A stretch of DNA of 64,000 nucleotides from Candidatus Aalborgicola lynettensis (GTDB lineage Bacteria > Pseudomonadota > Gammaproteobacteria > Burkholderiales > Burkholderiaceae_C): assembly GCA_016719405.1 (NCBI GenBank), contig JADJZE010000001.1, positions 930,001 to 994,000 on the forward strand, written 5' to 3'. Of the stretch, positions 32,541 to 41,394 are shown in pieces (within the stretch, counting starts at the first letter, position 1; the number at the start of each line of letters is the position of its first letter). The translations under genes and the position numbers were made by a program. The notes under the pieces are model-generated. The model made no database searches. It had not been told where the DNA came from and worked only from the letters and a program-made list of their open reading frames with translations.

Positions 32541-33982
32541 TTGGAAGCCGCCACAGACATCAGATACTCGACCAGCAAACCGACGGGGCGACCCGAAGCG
32601 GACTTGCCAGCACCACTTTTCCACGCCGTTCCAGCGATATCCAAATGCGCCCAAGCAAACTTGGCGCTAAACCGCTGCAGGAATTTAGCCGCTGTAACGG
32701 CCCCACCCGCACGCCCGGCCACATTGGCAACATCCGCAAAACCTGTTTTCAAACCCTCGGCATAATCATCGTCTAGGGGCATTCTCCAGCACAGATCCTG
32801 CGACATTTCCCCCGAAGCCATCAATTGCAGACCCAAAGCATCGTCGGACGCAAATAGGCCGCTGCGCACGCTGCCCAGAGCAATCATGCACGCGCCAGTC
32901 AACGTGGCAATATCGACGACCGCAGCCGGCTTGAAGCGCTCGGCATACGTCAATGCATCACACAAAACGAGGCGACCTTCGGCATCGGTATTCAGAATCT
33001 CAATGGTCTGGCCACTCATGCTGGTCACCACATCGCCAGGTTTCACCGCACGGCCATTGGGCAGATTTTCGCAGGCGGGAATCAAGCCCACCACGTTGAT
33101 TGCGGGCTTGAGCAGCGCCAGAGACTGGAATACGCCCAATACGCTGGCAGCGCCGGACATATCAAACTTCATTTCGTCCATTTCCGGCGCTGGTTTGATC
33201 GAAATGCCACCACTGTCAAAGGTAATCCCCTTACCCACCAGAACGGTCGGCGCCTGGGTTTTGGGTGCACCGCTGTAGCGCAAAACGATAAAACGCAAGG
33301 GCTGATCCGAGCCTTGGGCAACCGCCATAAACGCCCCCATTCCGAGCTTGGAAACCTCCTTCAAACCCAGCACCTCGCACGCAATTTTGGGCAAACGGGC
33401 CAATTCTTCGGCCGCCTGACCCAACATGGTGGGCGTAGCGAAATTGGCCGGGCGGTTGGCCCACTCTTTTGCCAGTTCTACCCCGGCAACAATGGCCACT
33501 GCACGCTCAAAAGTAATCTGTACTTCACTGGCGTTGACGGCGGTCAATGTAGCTTTTTGAAGCGTTCGCTCCTCTGGTTTTGACTTGGTATGGGTGTAGA
33601 CATAAGTGGCGTCAGCCACCGCCAGCACGGCTGCACGCACCGCATCCTCACGTGCCGGCTCGGCAAAACAAACCACCAGTTTTTTGAGTCCGGCGGACTT
33701 GACGGCCGTAATGGCTGCCAAAAGCGCGGAGCGAACGTGGCGCGGACTTGCGTCACCCACATGGGCCAACACCATGCGCACGGTTCGGGCCTGCACGGGC
33801 CGGTACATTACCAGCAGTTTGCCCGGCTTATTTTCCAGATCGCCAGACTTGAGCGCCTGTGCCAATGCGAGCGATAAATCGTCGCTCGCCGACTGGAAGC
33901 CGGTTGCCACCAGCACAATCAGCGCATCGCATTTTTCGGTGGACACGCCCATCAGGCTCAAAGGTTTCAGTTCAAAGTTCAT
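32537..33982 (-). CDS. pepA: Leucyl aminopeptidase PepA
   Basis: A 481-residue M17 aminopeptidase. The N-terminal domain (about 1-160) precedes the catalytic domain with VLVGKGITFDSGGISIKPAP, MKFDMSGAASVLG, the signature NTDAEGRLVL and the later ATLTGACMIALG. It needs two divalent metals and works as a hexamer; PepA proteins can also bind DNA. Length is normal. It is divergent from lptF over 23 bases. Confidence 0.95.
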   Translation of the reverse strand: MNFELKPLSLMGVSTEKCDALIVLVATGFQSASDDLSLALAQALKSGDLENKPGKLLVMYRPVQARTVRMVLAHVGDASPRHVRSALLAAITAVKSAGLKKLVVCFAEPAREDAVRAAVLAVADATYVYTHTKSKPEERTLQKATLTAVNASEVQITFERAVAIVAGVELAKEWANRPANFATPTMLGQAAEELARLPKIACEVLGLKEVSKLGMGAFMAVAQGSDQPLRFIVLRYSGAPKTQAPTVLVGKGITFDSGGISIKPAPEMDEMKFDMSGAASVLGVFQSLALLKPAINVVGLIPACENLPNGRAVKPGDVVTSMSGQTIEILNTDAEGRLVLCDALTYAERFKPAAVVDIATLTGACMIALGSVRSGLFASDDALGLQLMASGEMSQDLCWRMPLDDDYAEGLKTGFADVANVAGRAGGAVTAAKFLQRFSAKFAWAHLDIAGTAWKSGAGKSASGRPVGLLVEYLMSVAASK

Positions 33983-34005
33983 AATTCAGGTTTTCCTCTC
34001 CTGTC

Positions 34006-35136
34006 ATGTTATTCCATTCCTCCATCCGAAAAGAGCTGGCGCGCAGTTTTGGTGCAACATTCGTGGTGCTGGTGACCGTGGTAATGACCATGACCATTAT
34101 CCGTACCCTGGGCGAGGCAGGCCGCGGCGTGTTTAACCCGTCGGACGTCATGGTCATCATGGGCTATACCGTGCTATCCGATATGCCAACCATTTTGTCC
34201 CTGAGTCTGTTTATCGCCGTGCTCAGCGTGCTGACGCGCATGTTTCGGGACAGTGAAATGGTGATCTGGTTCGGCAGTGGTCGCGGCCTGGCGTCGCTGA
34301 TCAAACCCTTGTTTCGCTTTGCCTGGCCCGTGTTTGTGCTGATCCTGGTGCTGGCATTTCTGGTTCTTCCCTGGGCGTTTGGGCGTATAGAAGATTTGCG
34401 CGACAAGTACGAAAAAAGGGGAGACCTGGCGCGCATCGAGCCGGGCAAGTTTCAGGAATCTGCCAACGGAGACCGCGTCTTTTTCATCGAAAAAGACACC
34501 AGCGGCAAACCCATTGGAAACCATGTGTTTATTGCCACCCAGGAAGGGGGCAAGGAAACCATCACCTCGGCACGCAGCGGACGGATTGAGATTATTGGCA
34601 ACGACAAGTTTCTGGTACTCGAAAACGGGCAGCGGCTCGAAAAAACCACCGGAAAACCGGAGTTGAGCATGAGCGTTTTTGCCCGTTACCATGCCCGCAT
34701 TGGCGCCGATGACGCGTCAGAGCGCAGCTACATACCCACCAATGCCCGTAGCACCCTGGATTTGCTACGCCCCTCCGCTGATGCGCGCACCGAACTCCAC
34801 CACCAGGCCGAACTGGCCTGGCGCGCCGGGCTGACACTGGCGGCCATGAACTTCGTCATCATCGGGCTGGCCGCAGCGGGCGTGAACCCGCGGGTAGGAC
34901 GCACCGTCAACCTCGGTTTTGCCTTCATGGCGTTTATTGTGTACTTCAATTTACTGGTGCTGGGAAAGAGCTGGATTGAAACGGGCCAAGTGCAGTTTGG
35001 CGTGTATCTGCTGGCATTGCATGGCGGCGCACTGGCGTTGAGCCTGCTGTGGCTGGCCAAACGCCACAACAACTGGACCTTGCGCCCTCCGCGGCGCACC
35101 ACCGCGCGGACTACTCCGTCTGACGCATCGGCATGA
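34006..35136 (+). CDS. lptF: LPS export permease LptF
   Basis: A 376-residue inner-membrane permease of the LptB2FG exporter. The N-terminus MLFHSSIRKELARSFGATFV starts the first helix; there are helices near 15-35, 55-80 and 100-120, a periplasmic beta-jellyroll domain (about 125-255), and three C-terminal helices. A charged tail (KRHNNWTLRPPRRTT) follows. It overlaps lptG by four bases. Together with LptB and LptG it extracts lipopolysaccharide from the inner membrane. The gene is divergent from pepA, the usual arrangement. Confidence 0.95.
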   Translation: MLFHSSIRKELARSFGATFVVLVTVVMTMTIIRTLGEAGRGVFNPSDVMVIMGYTVLSDMPTILSLSLFIAVLSVLTRMFRDSEMVIWFGSGRGLASLIKPLFRFAWPVFVLILVLAFLVLPWAFGRIEDLRDKYEKRGDLARIEPGKFQESANGDRVFFIEKDTSGKPIGNHVFIATQEGGKETITSARSGRIEIIGNDKFLVLENGQRLEKTTGKPELSMSVFARYHARIGADDASERSYIPTNARSTLDLLRPSADARTELHHQAELAWRAGLTLAAMNFVIIGLAAAGVNPRVGRTVNLGFAFMAFIVYFNLLVLGKSWIETGQVQFGVYLLALHGGALALSLLWLAKRHNNWTLRPPRRTTARTTPSDASA

Positions 35137-36239
35137 AAACCATCCGGCGTCTGTTTTACAGTGAAGTCATCGCGTCCGTGGCACTGGTCACGCTGGGTTT
35201 TGTCACCCTGTTTTATTTCTTTGATTTTGTCGAAGAGTTGCAGGCCGTTGGCAAACACAGCGCCACGGGTTACACGGTACTGAAAGCACTGATTTTTGTC
35301 ACTTTCATGATGCCCAGCCACATCTACGAGTTGCTGCCCATCACGGTACTCATTGGCACCATTTTTGTCATGGCGCGGCTGGCGCAAAGCTCCGAATTCA
35401 CCATTTTGCGCACCAGCGGGCTGGGGCCCTGGCGGGCGCTGCGTACCTTGTCGATGTTGGGAATGGTGTTCGTCATTTTCACGTTTGCCGTGGGGGACTA
35501 TGTGGCACCGCTGGCGGATAAAACCGGCCAGTTACTGAAGGCCCGCTACCAGGGTCGCATCACGGTCGGGAAAACCGGCGCCTGGCTCAAGGAAACCCAG
35601 CTGTATGGCCATTACTCGGTCAACGTAGGCGCCCTGGCACCCGATGGCAGCATGCAAAACGTGCGCATCTTTGAGTTTGATAACCAAGGCTACCTGGTAT
35701 CCATGACCCAGGGGCAAACCGCCCGCTTTGGCGCCCATGATGACTGGCTGCTGGAAAACGTAGACCGCACCGAATTTGCCAGTATGGACGAAGCAGCGTC
35801 ACGGGTTGACCGCGCGCTGCTGGCACAATTCCGCTGGCCGACCCAAATCAGCGCTGAAATGGTGTCCGCCGCCGTATTGCGTCCCGAACGCATGGGGACG
35901 ATTGACCTGTTTCAATACACCCGCCACTTGCAGGCCAACGGGCAGTCGTCGCAAAAGTACCAAATTCAATTCTGGAAAAAAGTGTTTTACCCCCTGAGTT
36001 GCCTGGTCATGGTGGTGCTGGCCCTGCCCTTTGCCTACCTGCACTTTCGCTCTGGCAGCGTGGCCACCTATGTCTTTGGTGGCGTTATGGCGGGCATCAG
36101 CTTTGTGCTGCTCAATAACGTGCTGGGCGATCTGGGCGCACTGCAGGGCTGGCAGCCCTGGTTTACCGCCGCGTTACCCGGCTTGATTTACTCCGCAATT
36201 TCGCTGGCGGCATTTTCCTGGCTGGTATTGCGGCGTTGA
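35133..36239 (+). CDS. lptG: LPS export permease LptG
   Basis: A 368-residue partner of LptF. Features are MKTIRRLFYSEVIASVALV (first helix), FMMPSHIYELLPITVLIGT, a periplasmic domain (about 125-265), and C-terminal helices with FWKKVFYPLSCLVMVVLALP. The C-terminus ends in a hydrophobic helix with AAFSWLVLRR. It overlaps lptF, so the two are co-translated, and it ends 12 bases before the cbiX start. It forms the transmembrane channel through which LPS leaves the inner membrane. Confidence 0.95.
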   Translation: MKTIRRLFYSEVIASVALVTLGFVTLFYFFDFVEELQAVGKHSATGYTVLKALIFVTFMMPSHIYELLPITVLIGTIFVMARLAQSSEFTILRTSGLGPWRALRTLSMLGMVFVIFTFAVGDYVAPLADKTGQLLKARYQGRITVGKTGAWLKETQLYGHYSVNVGALAPDGSMQNVRIFEFDNQGYLVSMTQGQTARFGAHDDWLLENVDRTEFASMDEAASRVDRALLAQFRWPTQISAEMVSAAVLRPERMGTIDLFQYTRHLQANGQSSQKYQIQFWKKVFYPLSCLVMVVLALPFAYLHFRSGSVATYVFGGVMAGISFVLLNNVLGDLGALQGWQPWFTAALPGLIYSAISLAAFSWLVLRR

Positions 36240-36250
36240 AAGATTCCACG

Positions 36251-36631
36251 ATGAGCATCCCCTCAGCCAACCACGGCGTTATTTTGTTCGGACACGGTTC
36301 GCGCGACCCCTTGTGGCACAAACCCATCGAAGCGGTGGCCGCCCAGACTGCTGCGCTGTCGCCCGATACCCCTGTGGCCTGCGCCTATCTGGAACTCAGC
36401 ACCCCTGACCTGGCCACCGCCGTTGCCGGCCTGGTAGAACGCCAGGTGCGTGCCGTGCGTATCGTTCCCCTGTTTCTGGGCGTGGGGCGCCATGCGCGGG
36501 AAGACTTGCCGGTACTGGTAGCGCAATTGCGGCAAACCTACCCGGAAGTCACCTTTACCCTCAACAAAGCGGTCGGCGAAGACTCCCGCTTGGTTCAACT
36601 TCTAGCCCAAATTGCCGTCGAGAACCTCTAA
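36251..36631 (+). CDS. CbiX-type sirohydrochlorin chelatase
   Basis: A 126-residue small chelatase. Motifs are GVILFGHGSRDPLWHKP (metal-binding His), CAYLELSTPD (Glu of the active site) and VPLFLGVGRHAREDLPVL (second His). It inserts cobalt, nickel or iron into sirohydrochlorin, serving cobalamin or siroheme synthesis. The short CbiX form works as a dimer. The start at 36251 is 12 bases after lptG. The cysB gene follows 50 bases later, so a link with siroheme for sulphite reductase is plausible. Confidence 0.87.
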   Translation: MSIPSANHGVILFGHGSRDPLWHKPIEAVAAQTAALSPDTPVACAYLELSTPDLATAVAGLVERQVRAVRIVPLFLGVGRHAREDLPVLVAQLRQTYPEVTFTLNKAVGEDSRLVQLLAQIAVENL

Positions 36632-36653
36632 AAACCGCGAATTACGACATAAT

Positions 36654-36677
36654 GAATTTCATCTTTAGCTGAAATTC
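36654..36677. promoter_or_regulatory. Palindrome at the cysB start
   Basis: A perfect inverted repeat GAATTTCA-8 nt-TGAAATTC lies four bases before the cysB ATG. A possible -10 (CATAAT, 36648-36653) is directly upstream. LysR-type regulators commonly repress their own gene by binding such sites, so autoregulation is the likely purpose. Confidence 0.5.
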
Positions 36678-36680
36678 GAT

Positions 36681-37646
36681 ATGAACCTACACCAATTTCG
36701 CTTTGTACAAGAAGCGGTTCGCCGCAACCTGAACCTGACGGAAGCAGCCAAAGCCCTGCACACCTCGCAGCCCGGCGTCTCCAAAGCCATCATCGAGCTG
36801 GAAGAAGAACTGGGTGTCGAAATTTTCGCGCGCCACGGCAAACGACTCAAACGCGTGACCGAGCCGGGCAACCTGGTACTCAAAAGCATTGAGCTGATTC
36901 TGCGCGAGGTGGGCAACCTCAAACGCATTGGCGAGCAATACAGCGCCGAAGACAGCGGTACCCTGTCCATTGCCACCACCCACACCCAAGCCCGCTACGT
37001 GCTACCCGAAAAAGTGGCCGCGCTGCGCACCGCCTACCCTAAGGTCAACATCAGCCTGCACCAGGGCTCGCCCGACCAGGTGGCGCGCATGTTGATCGAC
37101 GAGGTGGCCGAAATTGGCATTGCCACCGAGTCGCTGGCGGCCTATTCCGAGCTGGTCACCCTGCCCTGCTACGAGTGGCAACACATGCTGGTACTGCCAA
37201 CGGACCACCCCTTGGCCCGCAAAGAACGCATCACTTTGGAAGACGTGGCGCATGAGCCGCTGATTACCTACCACCCCTCGTTTACCGGGCGCACCAAGAT
37301 TGACCACGCTTTTGCCGCCCGCAAGCTGGCGCCCCGCATTGCGCTCGAAGCCATTGACTCGGACGTGATCAAAACCTATGTGCGCTTGGGCCTGGGCGTG
37401 GGCATCGCCGCTGAAATGGCGGTGCGCGATGTGGTGGAAGACGTTGCTAAAACCGGCGGCCAAGGCGGCCTGGTGGTGCGCCCGGCGGGCAATCTGTTTG
37501 GCCACAACGTCGCCCGCGTCGCCTTCAAACGCAGCGCCTACCTGCGTAATTTTGTCTACACCTTTGCCGAACTGCTCAGCGACCGCCTGGACCGCAAGCT
37601 CATTGCCCGTGCCATGGACGGCCATGTGGAAAACTATGAGTTTTGA
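36681..37646 (+). CDS. cysB: CysB-family LysR regulator
   Basis: A 321-residue LysR-type regulator. The winged helix (1-60) reads MNLHQFRFVQEAVRRNLNLT and SQPGVSKAIIELEEELGVEI. The effector domain has TTHTQARYVLPEKVAALRTA, typical of CysB. CysB activates cysteine biosynthesis genes when N- or O-acetylserine is present. Length equals that of other CysB proteins (about 324). A palindrome at its start suggests autoregulation. It follows cbiX, a possible siroheme gene, so a sulphur context is consistent. Confidence 0.93.
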   Translation: MNLHQFRFVQEAVRRNLNLTEAAKALHTSQPGVSKAIIELEEELGVEIFARHGKRLKRVTEPGNLVLKSIELILREVGNLKRIGEQYSAEDSGTLSIATTHTQARYVLPEKVAALRTAYPKVNISLHQGSPDQVARMLIDEVAEIGIATESLAAYSELVTLPCYEWQHMLVLPTDHPLARKERITLEDVAHEPLITYHPSFTGRTKIDHAFAARKLAPRIALEAIDSDVIKTYVRLGLGVGIAAEMAVRDVVEDVAKTGGQGGLVVRPAGNLFGHNVARVAFKRSAYLRNFVYTFAELLSDRLDRKLIARAMDGHVENYEF

Positions 37647-37654
37647 AACTTTGC

Positions 37655-37687
37655 GGGACAGACCGAAGCGAAGCGTAGCTCTGTCCC
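37655..37687. repeat. Hairpin between cysB and aminotransferase genes
   Basis: GGGACAGA (37655-37662) and TCTGTCCC (37680-37687) are perfect inverted arms of eight bases around a 17-base loop containing GAAGCGAAGCG. No U-run follows, so it is a weak terminator at best. It may belong to a second dispersed repeat family; only one copy is in this window. Confidence 0.5.
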
Positions 37688-37703
37688 CAACTGAACAAGT
37701 GCC

Positions 37704-38852
37704 ATGAAACCTGTCCTCAACAGCCGCTTACCCGCCGTGGGCACCACCATTTTCAGCGTCATGTCGGCCCTGGCGGCGCAGCACAAGGCGGTCAACCTCG
37801 GCCAGGGCTTCCCGGACTTTGCCTGCGACCCGGCATTGGTCGACCATGTCACCCACGCCATGCAGGCCGGCCACAACCAGTACCCGCCCATGCCCGGTGT
37901 ACCCCATTTGCGCGAGGCGATTGCTACAAAAATAGAAGCGCTCCACGCCCGTCCATATTGCGCAAACACCGAAATAACCATTACCGCCGGGGCCACGCAG
38001 GCCATCCTCACCGCCATTCTGGCCGTAGTCCACCCGGGCGACGAAGTGGTGGTGCTGGAGCCGTGTTACGACAGCTATGTGCCCAACATCGTGCTGGCCG
38101 GTGGCACGGCGGTGCGGGTGCCGCTGACACCCGGCAGCTTTCGGCCTGATTTTGACAAAATTGCGGCCGCCCTCAGCCCAAAAACCCGCGCCCTCATCAT
38201 CAACAGCCCACACAACCCCAGCGGCATGGTGTGGACGCGCCAGGACATGCTGGCCCTGCAAGACCTGCTGGCGCCCACCAACATCCTGCTCATCAGTGAT
38301 GAGGTGTATGAACACATGGTTTTTGATGGTGCCCAACACGAGAGTGCGGCCCGTTACCCCGGCTTGGCCGAACGCGCCTTCATCGTCTCCAGTTTTGGCA
38401 AGACCTACCATGTGACCGGCTGGAAGGTGGGCTATGTGGCCGCCCCTGCGGCCCTGACGGCGGAGTTTCGCAAAGTGCACCAGTTCAACGTATTCACCGT
38501 CAACACGCCCATGCAGTATGGTTTGGCCGCCTACATGGCTGATGCGGCGCCCTACCGCGACTTGCCAGCGTTTTACCAGCGCAAACGCGACCTGTTTCGC
38601 GCCGGCTTGGCCCAGACCCGCTTTCGGCTGCTGCCCAGCCAAGGCACCTATTTTCAGTGCGTGGACATTTCGGCCGTCAGCACACTGGGCGAAGCCGACT
38701 TTTGCCAATGGCTGACCACCGAGGTCGGCGTAGCGGCCATTCCCCTGTCGGCCTTTTATGGCGATGGGTTTGACCAGCGCGTGGTGCGGTTCTGCTTCGC
38801 CAAGCAGGATGCCACCTTGCAAGCGGCCATTGAACGGCTCAAATCACTATGA
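37704..38852 (+). CDS. Methionine-type PLP aminotransferase
   Basis: A 382-residue class I aminotransferase. The N-terminus has TTIFSVMSALAAQHKAVNLG and NLGQGFPDF; the cofactor Lys lies in SSFGKTYHVTGWKVGY. The pattern is that of YbdL-like methionine aminotransferases, which transaminate methionine or its keto acid in methionine salvage. It could also accept other hydrophobic residues. It follows cysB by 57 bases, but an operon is not certain because of the hairpin between them. Confidence 0.88.
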   Translation: MKPVLNSRLPAVGTTIFSVMSALAAQHKAVNLGQGFPDFACDPALVDHVTHAMQAGHNQYPPMPGVPHLREAIATKIEALHARPYCANTEITITAGATQAILTAILAVVHPGDEVVVLEPCYDSYVPNIVLAGGTAVRVPLTPGSFRPDFDKIAAALSPKTRALIINSPHNPSGMVWTRQDMLALQDLLAPTNILLISDEVYEHMVFDGAQHESAARYPGLAERAFIVSSFGKTYHVTGWKVGYVAAPAALTAEFRKVHQFNVFTVNTPMQYGLAAYMADAAPYRDLPAFYQRKRDLFRAGLAQTRFRLLPSQGTYFQCVDISAVSTLGEADFCQWLTTEVGVAAIPLSAFYGDGFDQRVVRFCFAKQDATLQAAIERLKSL

Positions 38853-38916
38853 AAACGCTATAAAAAGAATAGCTGTTTGCGCACGTCCCACGTGCGCAAA
38901 CAGCTTATTTGATAGA
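38851..38916. repeat. Dispersed palindromic repeat, most complete copy
   Basis: Starts next to the aminotransferase stop. AGCTGTTTGCGCACGT (38871-38886) and ACGTGCGCAAACAGCT (38890-38905) form a perfect 16-base stem with a CCC loop; ATAGC and TTGATAG elements flank it. It is the best folded copy in the window and may act as a transcript-end hairpin. Confidence 0.85.
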
Positions 38917-38935
38917 TAAGAAAGGAGTTGGATCG

Positions 38936-39388
38936 ATGACCGATCACATTGCAGACATTCTGGACGGTTTGGTGCTGTTTCAGGATTTTTCTTACCCCGA
39001 GTTAAAGACCATCAGCCGTTTTGTGACCCATGTGGCGCACAAACAAGGCGAGACACTGTTCGAAGAAGGCGACCCCGGCGACACCATGCTGATTCTGGCC
39101 GAAGGCAAGTTGTCCATCTTCAAAGGCGGCGAGCACGGCACCCAGCTGCTGAGCCACGAGGGGCGCGGCCGCATGGTGGGCGAAATGGCCTTGCTCGACA
39201 ACGAGCGCCGCTCGGCCACCTGCGTGGCCGATACCGACTGCGAGGTGCTCACCCTAAGCCTGGAAGGCTTGACCCGCATGTCGCGCGAAACGCCCATTCT
39301 GGCCTACAAATTCATGTTCAGCCTGGCCAAAATTTTATCGCGGCGCCTGCGCAAAACCTCGGGCTTGTTGGTTGATTTTTTGAGTTAA
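38936..39388 (+). CDS. Cyclic-nucleotide-binding domain protein, short
   Basis: A 150-residue single cNMP-binding domain (HKQGETLFEEGDPGDTMLIL, LLSHEGRGRMVGEMALLDNE) followed by two helices, without a helix-turn-helix. The start at 38936 has AAAGGAG eight bases before it; an in-frame start at 38909 lies in the repeat and is rejected. It may regulate a partner by binding cAMP or c-di-GMP, or be a degenerate sensor. It resembles the protein at 21249-21740 in design. It converges on a broken anti-sigma gene, overlapping by four bases. Confidence 0.78.
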   Translation: MTDHIADILDGLVLFQDFSYPELKTISRFVTHVAHKQGETLFEEGDPGDTMLILAEGKLSIFKGGEHGTQLLSHEGRGRMVGEMALLDNERRSATCVADTDCEVLTLSLEGLTRMSRETPILAYKFMFSLAKILSRRLRKTSGLLVDFLS

Positions 39389-40107
39389 TGCCACAACTTG
39401 CCACACAGCCCGCGGTACACAAACGCCTGGCTCGGGGTCTTGGGTTGGGTACCTGCAGGCTCCAGCGACACCGCCAACTCCACCGCCGAGAAAAACGTTT
39501 TCTCGGCCGGTTCACTCAAAGTCATATGCGTCCATTTGCCGTTAGGCAAAGGTCCCAAACCGGTGACCACCCCGGCCTTGTCGATGCGCCACAGGTACAA
39601 CACCTGGCCTGGCGGCACCGGCACCGGCGTGACCTGCTTGATGTCCACCACCTTGCCGTGGCGCAAACTCGAAATCACCAGGCCCGGCTGACCCAGTGCG
39701 GTGGCCAGCACACCCACATAACTGGCGGGCAGCTCCGTATCCGCCTGGCGCGCCATCTCGGCCTGCCACAGGGCGGGCACGACGGCGCCCACCACCAGGC
39801 CCATGGCCAGCGCCCCGGCGGGCACCGGGGCCAGCCAGCGCTGCCACCAGCTCTGGCCCTTGGCATGCACCGGCCGCAGTACCGGTTGCCTGTGCAATGC
39901 GGCCCCATAAGGCCGCGCTGGGTGTTAGCACCGGCAATGCCTTGTACAAAGGCCCCAGGCGCTGGGTCCAGCCCTCCACTGCGTGCAGCAATGGGGTTGG
40001 CGCCGCATAACCGCCTCAAAACGTCTGCGCGCGCGCCCATTCAAGGTGCCCAGCACATAGGCACTGGCCAATCGATCAACGGCGGTGACACTGTGGTACC
40101 AGTTCAT
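39385..40107 (-). pseudogene. RskA-like anti-sigma factor, frameshifted
   Basis: The start ATG (40107) overlaps the sigma-factor stop (ATGA). The first 39 residues or so (MNWYHSVTAVDRLASAYVLG, then RRRFEAVMRRQPH) are the anti-sigma N-terminal zinc-finger-like domain. The next expected part, HAVEGWTQRLGPLYKALPVL, lies in another frame, so a shift occurs near 40001. After WGRI the rest (HRQPVLRPVHAKGQSWWQRW, a membrane helix and the RskA domain ending GLCGKLWH) is in a third frame, shifted near 39899. The last part is intact. Either the gene is broken in this strain or two bases are wrong. Confidence 0.75.
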
Positions 40108-40673
40108 ACATAGGCCTCCATGCAACCCTTGAGCCGCATCAGGCTGCGCCGCGTCCAGGCCTTTACCGTACCCAAGGGGCGTTGCATGCGCTCGGCGATC
40201 TCGGGGTGGGTCAAGCCGTCGTAAAACGCCAGCAACACGGCGCGTTTGGGCTCCGGCTCCAATGCGTCCACGCAATGGCCCAAGCGCCCCTCACCTTCCA
40301 GGGCCAGTAACTGCTCTATGGGCGAGCCGCTTTCATCTTGAATATCGTGCGACTGCTCGTCACCGTTTGCATCAGTCCACTGCAAGGGCTGCTCGGGCCG
40401 GCGCCTGCGCAGCGAATCAATGGATCGGTTGCGGGTGACCACACACAGCCACGCCAGCGTCAAACTCTGGCCCGGGGCTGCTGCGGCAGATTGGTTCCAG
40501 ATCGTCACAAACACCTCTTGCAAAACATCTTCGGCTGCGCCACGGTCCTGGACCACGCGCATGGCCACCGCCAGCAGCCGCCCTGCCACCTTGCGGTACA
40601 AAGCCTCAAAGGCCTTAGCATCGCGCAGCGCAACGCGCGACAGCAGCTGGTTTATCTCTTCGCGGTCATCCAT
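40104..40673 (-). CDS. ECF sigma factor, SigK-like
   Basis: A 189-residue extracytoplasmic-function sigma factor. Sigma region 2 is LRDAKAFEALYRKVAGRLLA and DVLQEVFVTIWNQ; region 4 is LLAFYDGLTHPEIAERMQRP and TVKAWTRRSLMRLKGCM. It is usually held inactive by the RskA-type anti-sigma factor encoded immediately downstream, which is interrupted here, so it could be constitutively active if the shifts are real. The start at 40673 (MDDREEINQLL) is chosen; an earlier frame start has no support. The COG4315-type gene upstream may be a target. Confidence 0.9.
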   Translation of the reverse strand: MDDREEINQLLSRVALRDAKAFEALYRKVAGRLLAVAMRVVQDRGAAEDVLQEVFVTIWNQSAAAAPGQSLTLAWLCVVTRNRSIDSLRRRRPEQPLQWTDANGDEQSHDIQDESGSPIEQLLALEGEGRLGHCVDALEPEPKRAVLLAFYDGLTHPEIAERMQRPLGTVKAWTRRSLMRLKGCMEAYV

Positions 40674-40761
40674 GGGGTGTGGGCTCCAAATCAGTGGCTG
40701 CGTAGAGCTAAGCCACGCAAGGCCTGAAGCATACAACGCCCAAGAAGCCCGAGTCCGCCGC

Positions 40762-41172
40762 TCAGTACCCGACCGAGTAGGTCGGCATGGCGCGCTGGCT
40801 GGTCTGGGCCTCGGCTTTGCCACCCACAATGTGCCAGGTTCCGCCTTGGCCATCACCGTTGCGGTCACCGGGCTTGGCGTCGCCCGCAAAGTAGTAAAGC
40901 GGCTTGCCATTTACGGTCCATTGGCGGGCGCCGTTGGCTTCGATGATGCCGAATTCACCCGTGGCCGTGGCTTCGGGCCGGGCGGTAAAGGCCGGCCAGG
41001 CCGCCAGGCAGCCACCGCTGCAATTGCTCTTGTTGGTGGCGTCCTTGTCAAAGGTGTACACCGTGCGGCCTTTGATATCAGCCAGTGCGCCATCGCGCAA
41101 CACGGGTTGTGCCTGGGCTGCAGTGGCAAAAGCAAGGGTCAGTACGGCGGCAAAAAAAGAAGCGTTGTTCAT
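40762..41172 (-). CDS. COG4315-type secreted repeat protein
   Basis: A 136-residue secreted protein (signal MNNASFFAAVLTLAFATAAQA) with two copies of the Lipoprotein_15 type repeat: DIKGRTVYTFDKDATNKSNC, where CSGGCLAAWPAF is the Cys pair region, and WTVNGKPLYYFAGDAKPGDR followed by GGTWHIV. Such proteins often lie beside ECF sigma/RskA genes; their job is unknown. The start at 41172 is chosen for the signal peptide. It is upstream of the sigma gene on the same strand (88 bases), so may be co-transcribed or regulated by it. Confidence 0.8.
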   Translation of the reverse strand: MNNASFFAAVLTLAFATAAQAQPVLRDGALADIKGRTVYTFDKDATNKSNCSGGCLAAWPAFTARPEATATGEFGIIEANGARQWTVNGKPLYYFAGDAKPGDRNGDGQGGTWHIVGGKAEAQTSQRAMPTYSVGY

Positions 41173-41273
41173 GGTTTCTGTGTCCTGAAAGGTGGTTGAC
41201 AGGGACCGCACGATTGCGTCCTGCTTTCAGAACGCAGGCGTTTGGCGTTTGGATGCAGGGGGTAAAAAATTTC

Positions 41274-41319
41274 ACACGCAAAAAAACGCGGTGGTGGCCT
41301 GTGATGGCACACCACCGCG
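41274..41319 (-). terminator. Terminator of the gene at 41395
   Basis: CGCGGTGGTG and CACCACCGCG form a perfect ten-base stem; on the minus strand a run of seven T follows. It is 75 bases after the stop of the hypothetical gene. This is one of the strongest terminators in the window. Confidence 0.85.
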
Positions 41320-41394
41320 ATAGCGATTTAGTTCAACGGTATAGACCGATCAGCTGCTGACGCTCTCAACAACATGAAAGCACATCCGGCGGTT

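Noticed and set aside
37920..37970. Repeat copy inside the aminotransferase gene
   Set aside because: Only a few blocks (ATAG, TGCGCAAA) match and the encoded residues agree with normal family sequence; too weak to call.
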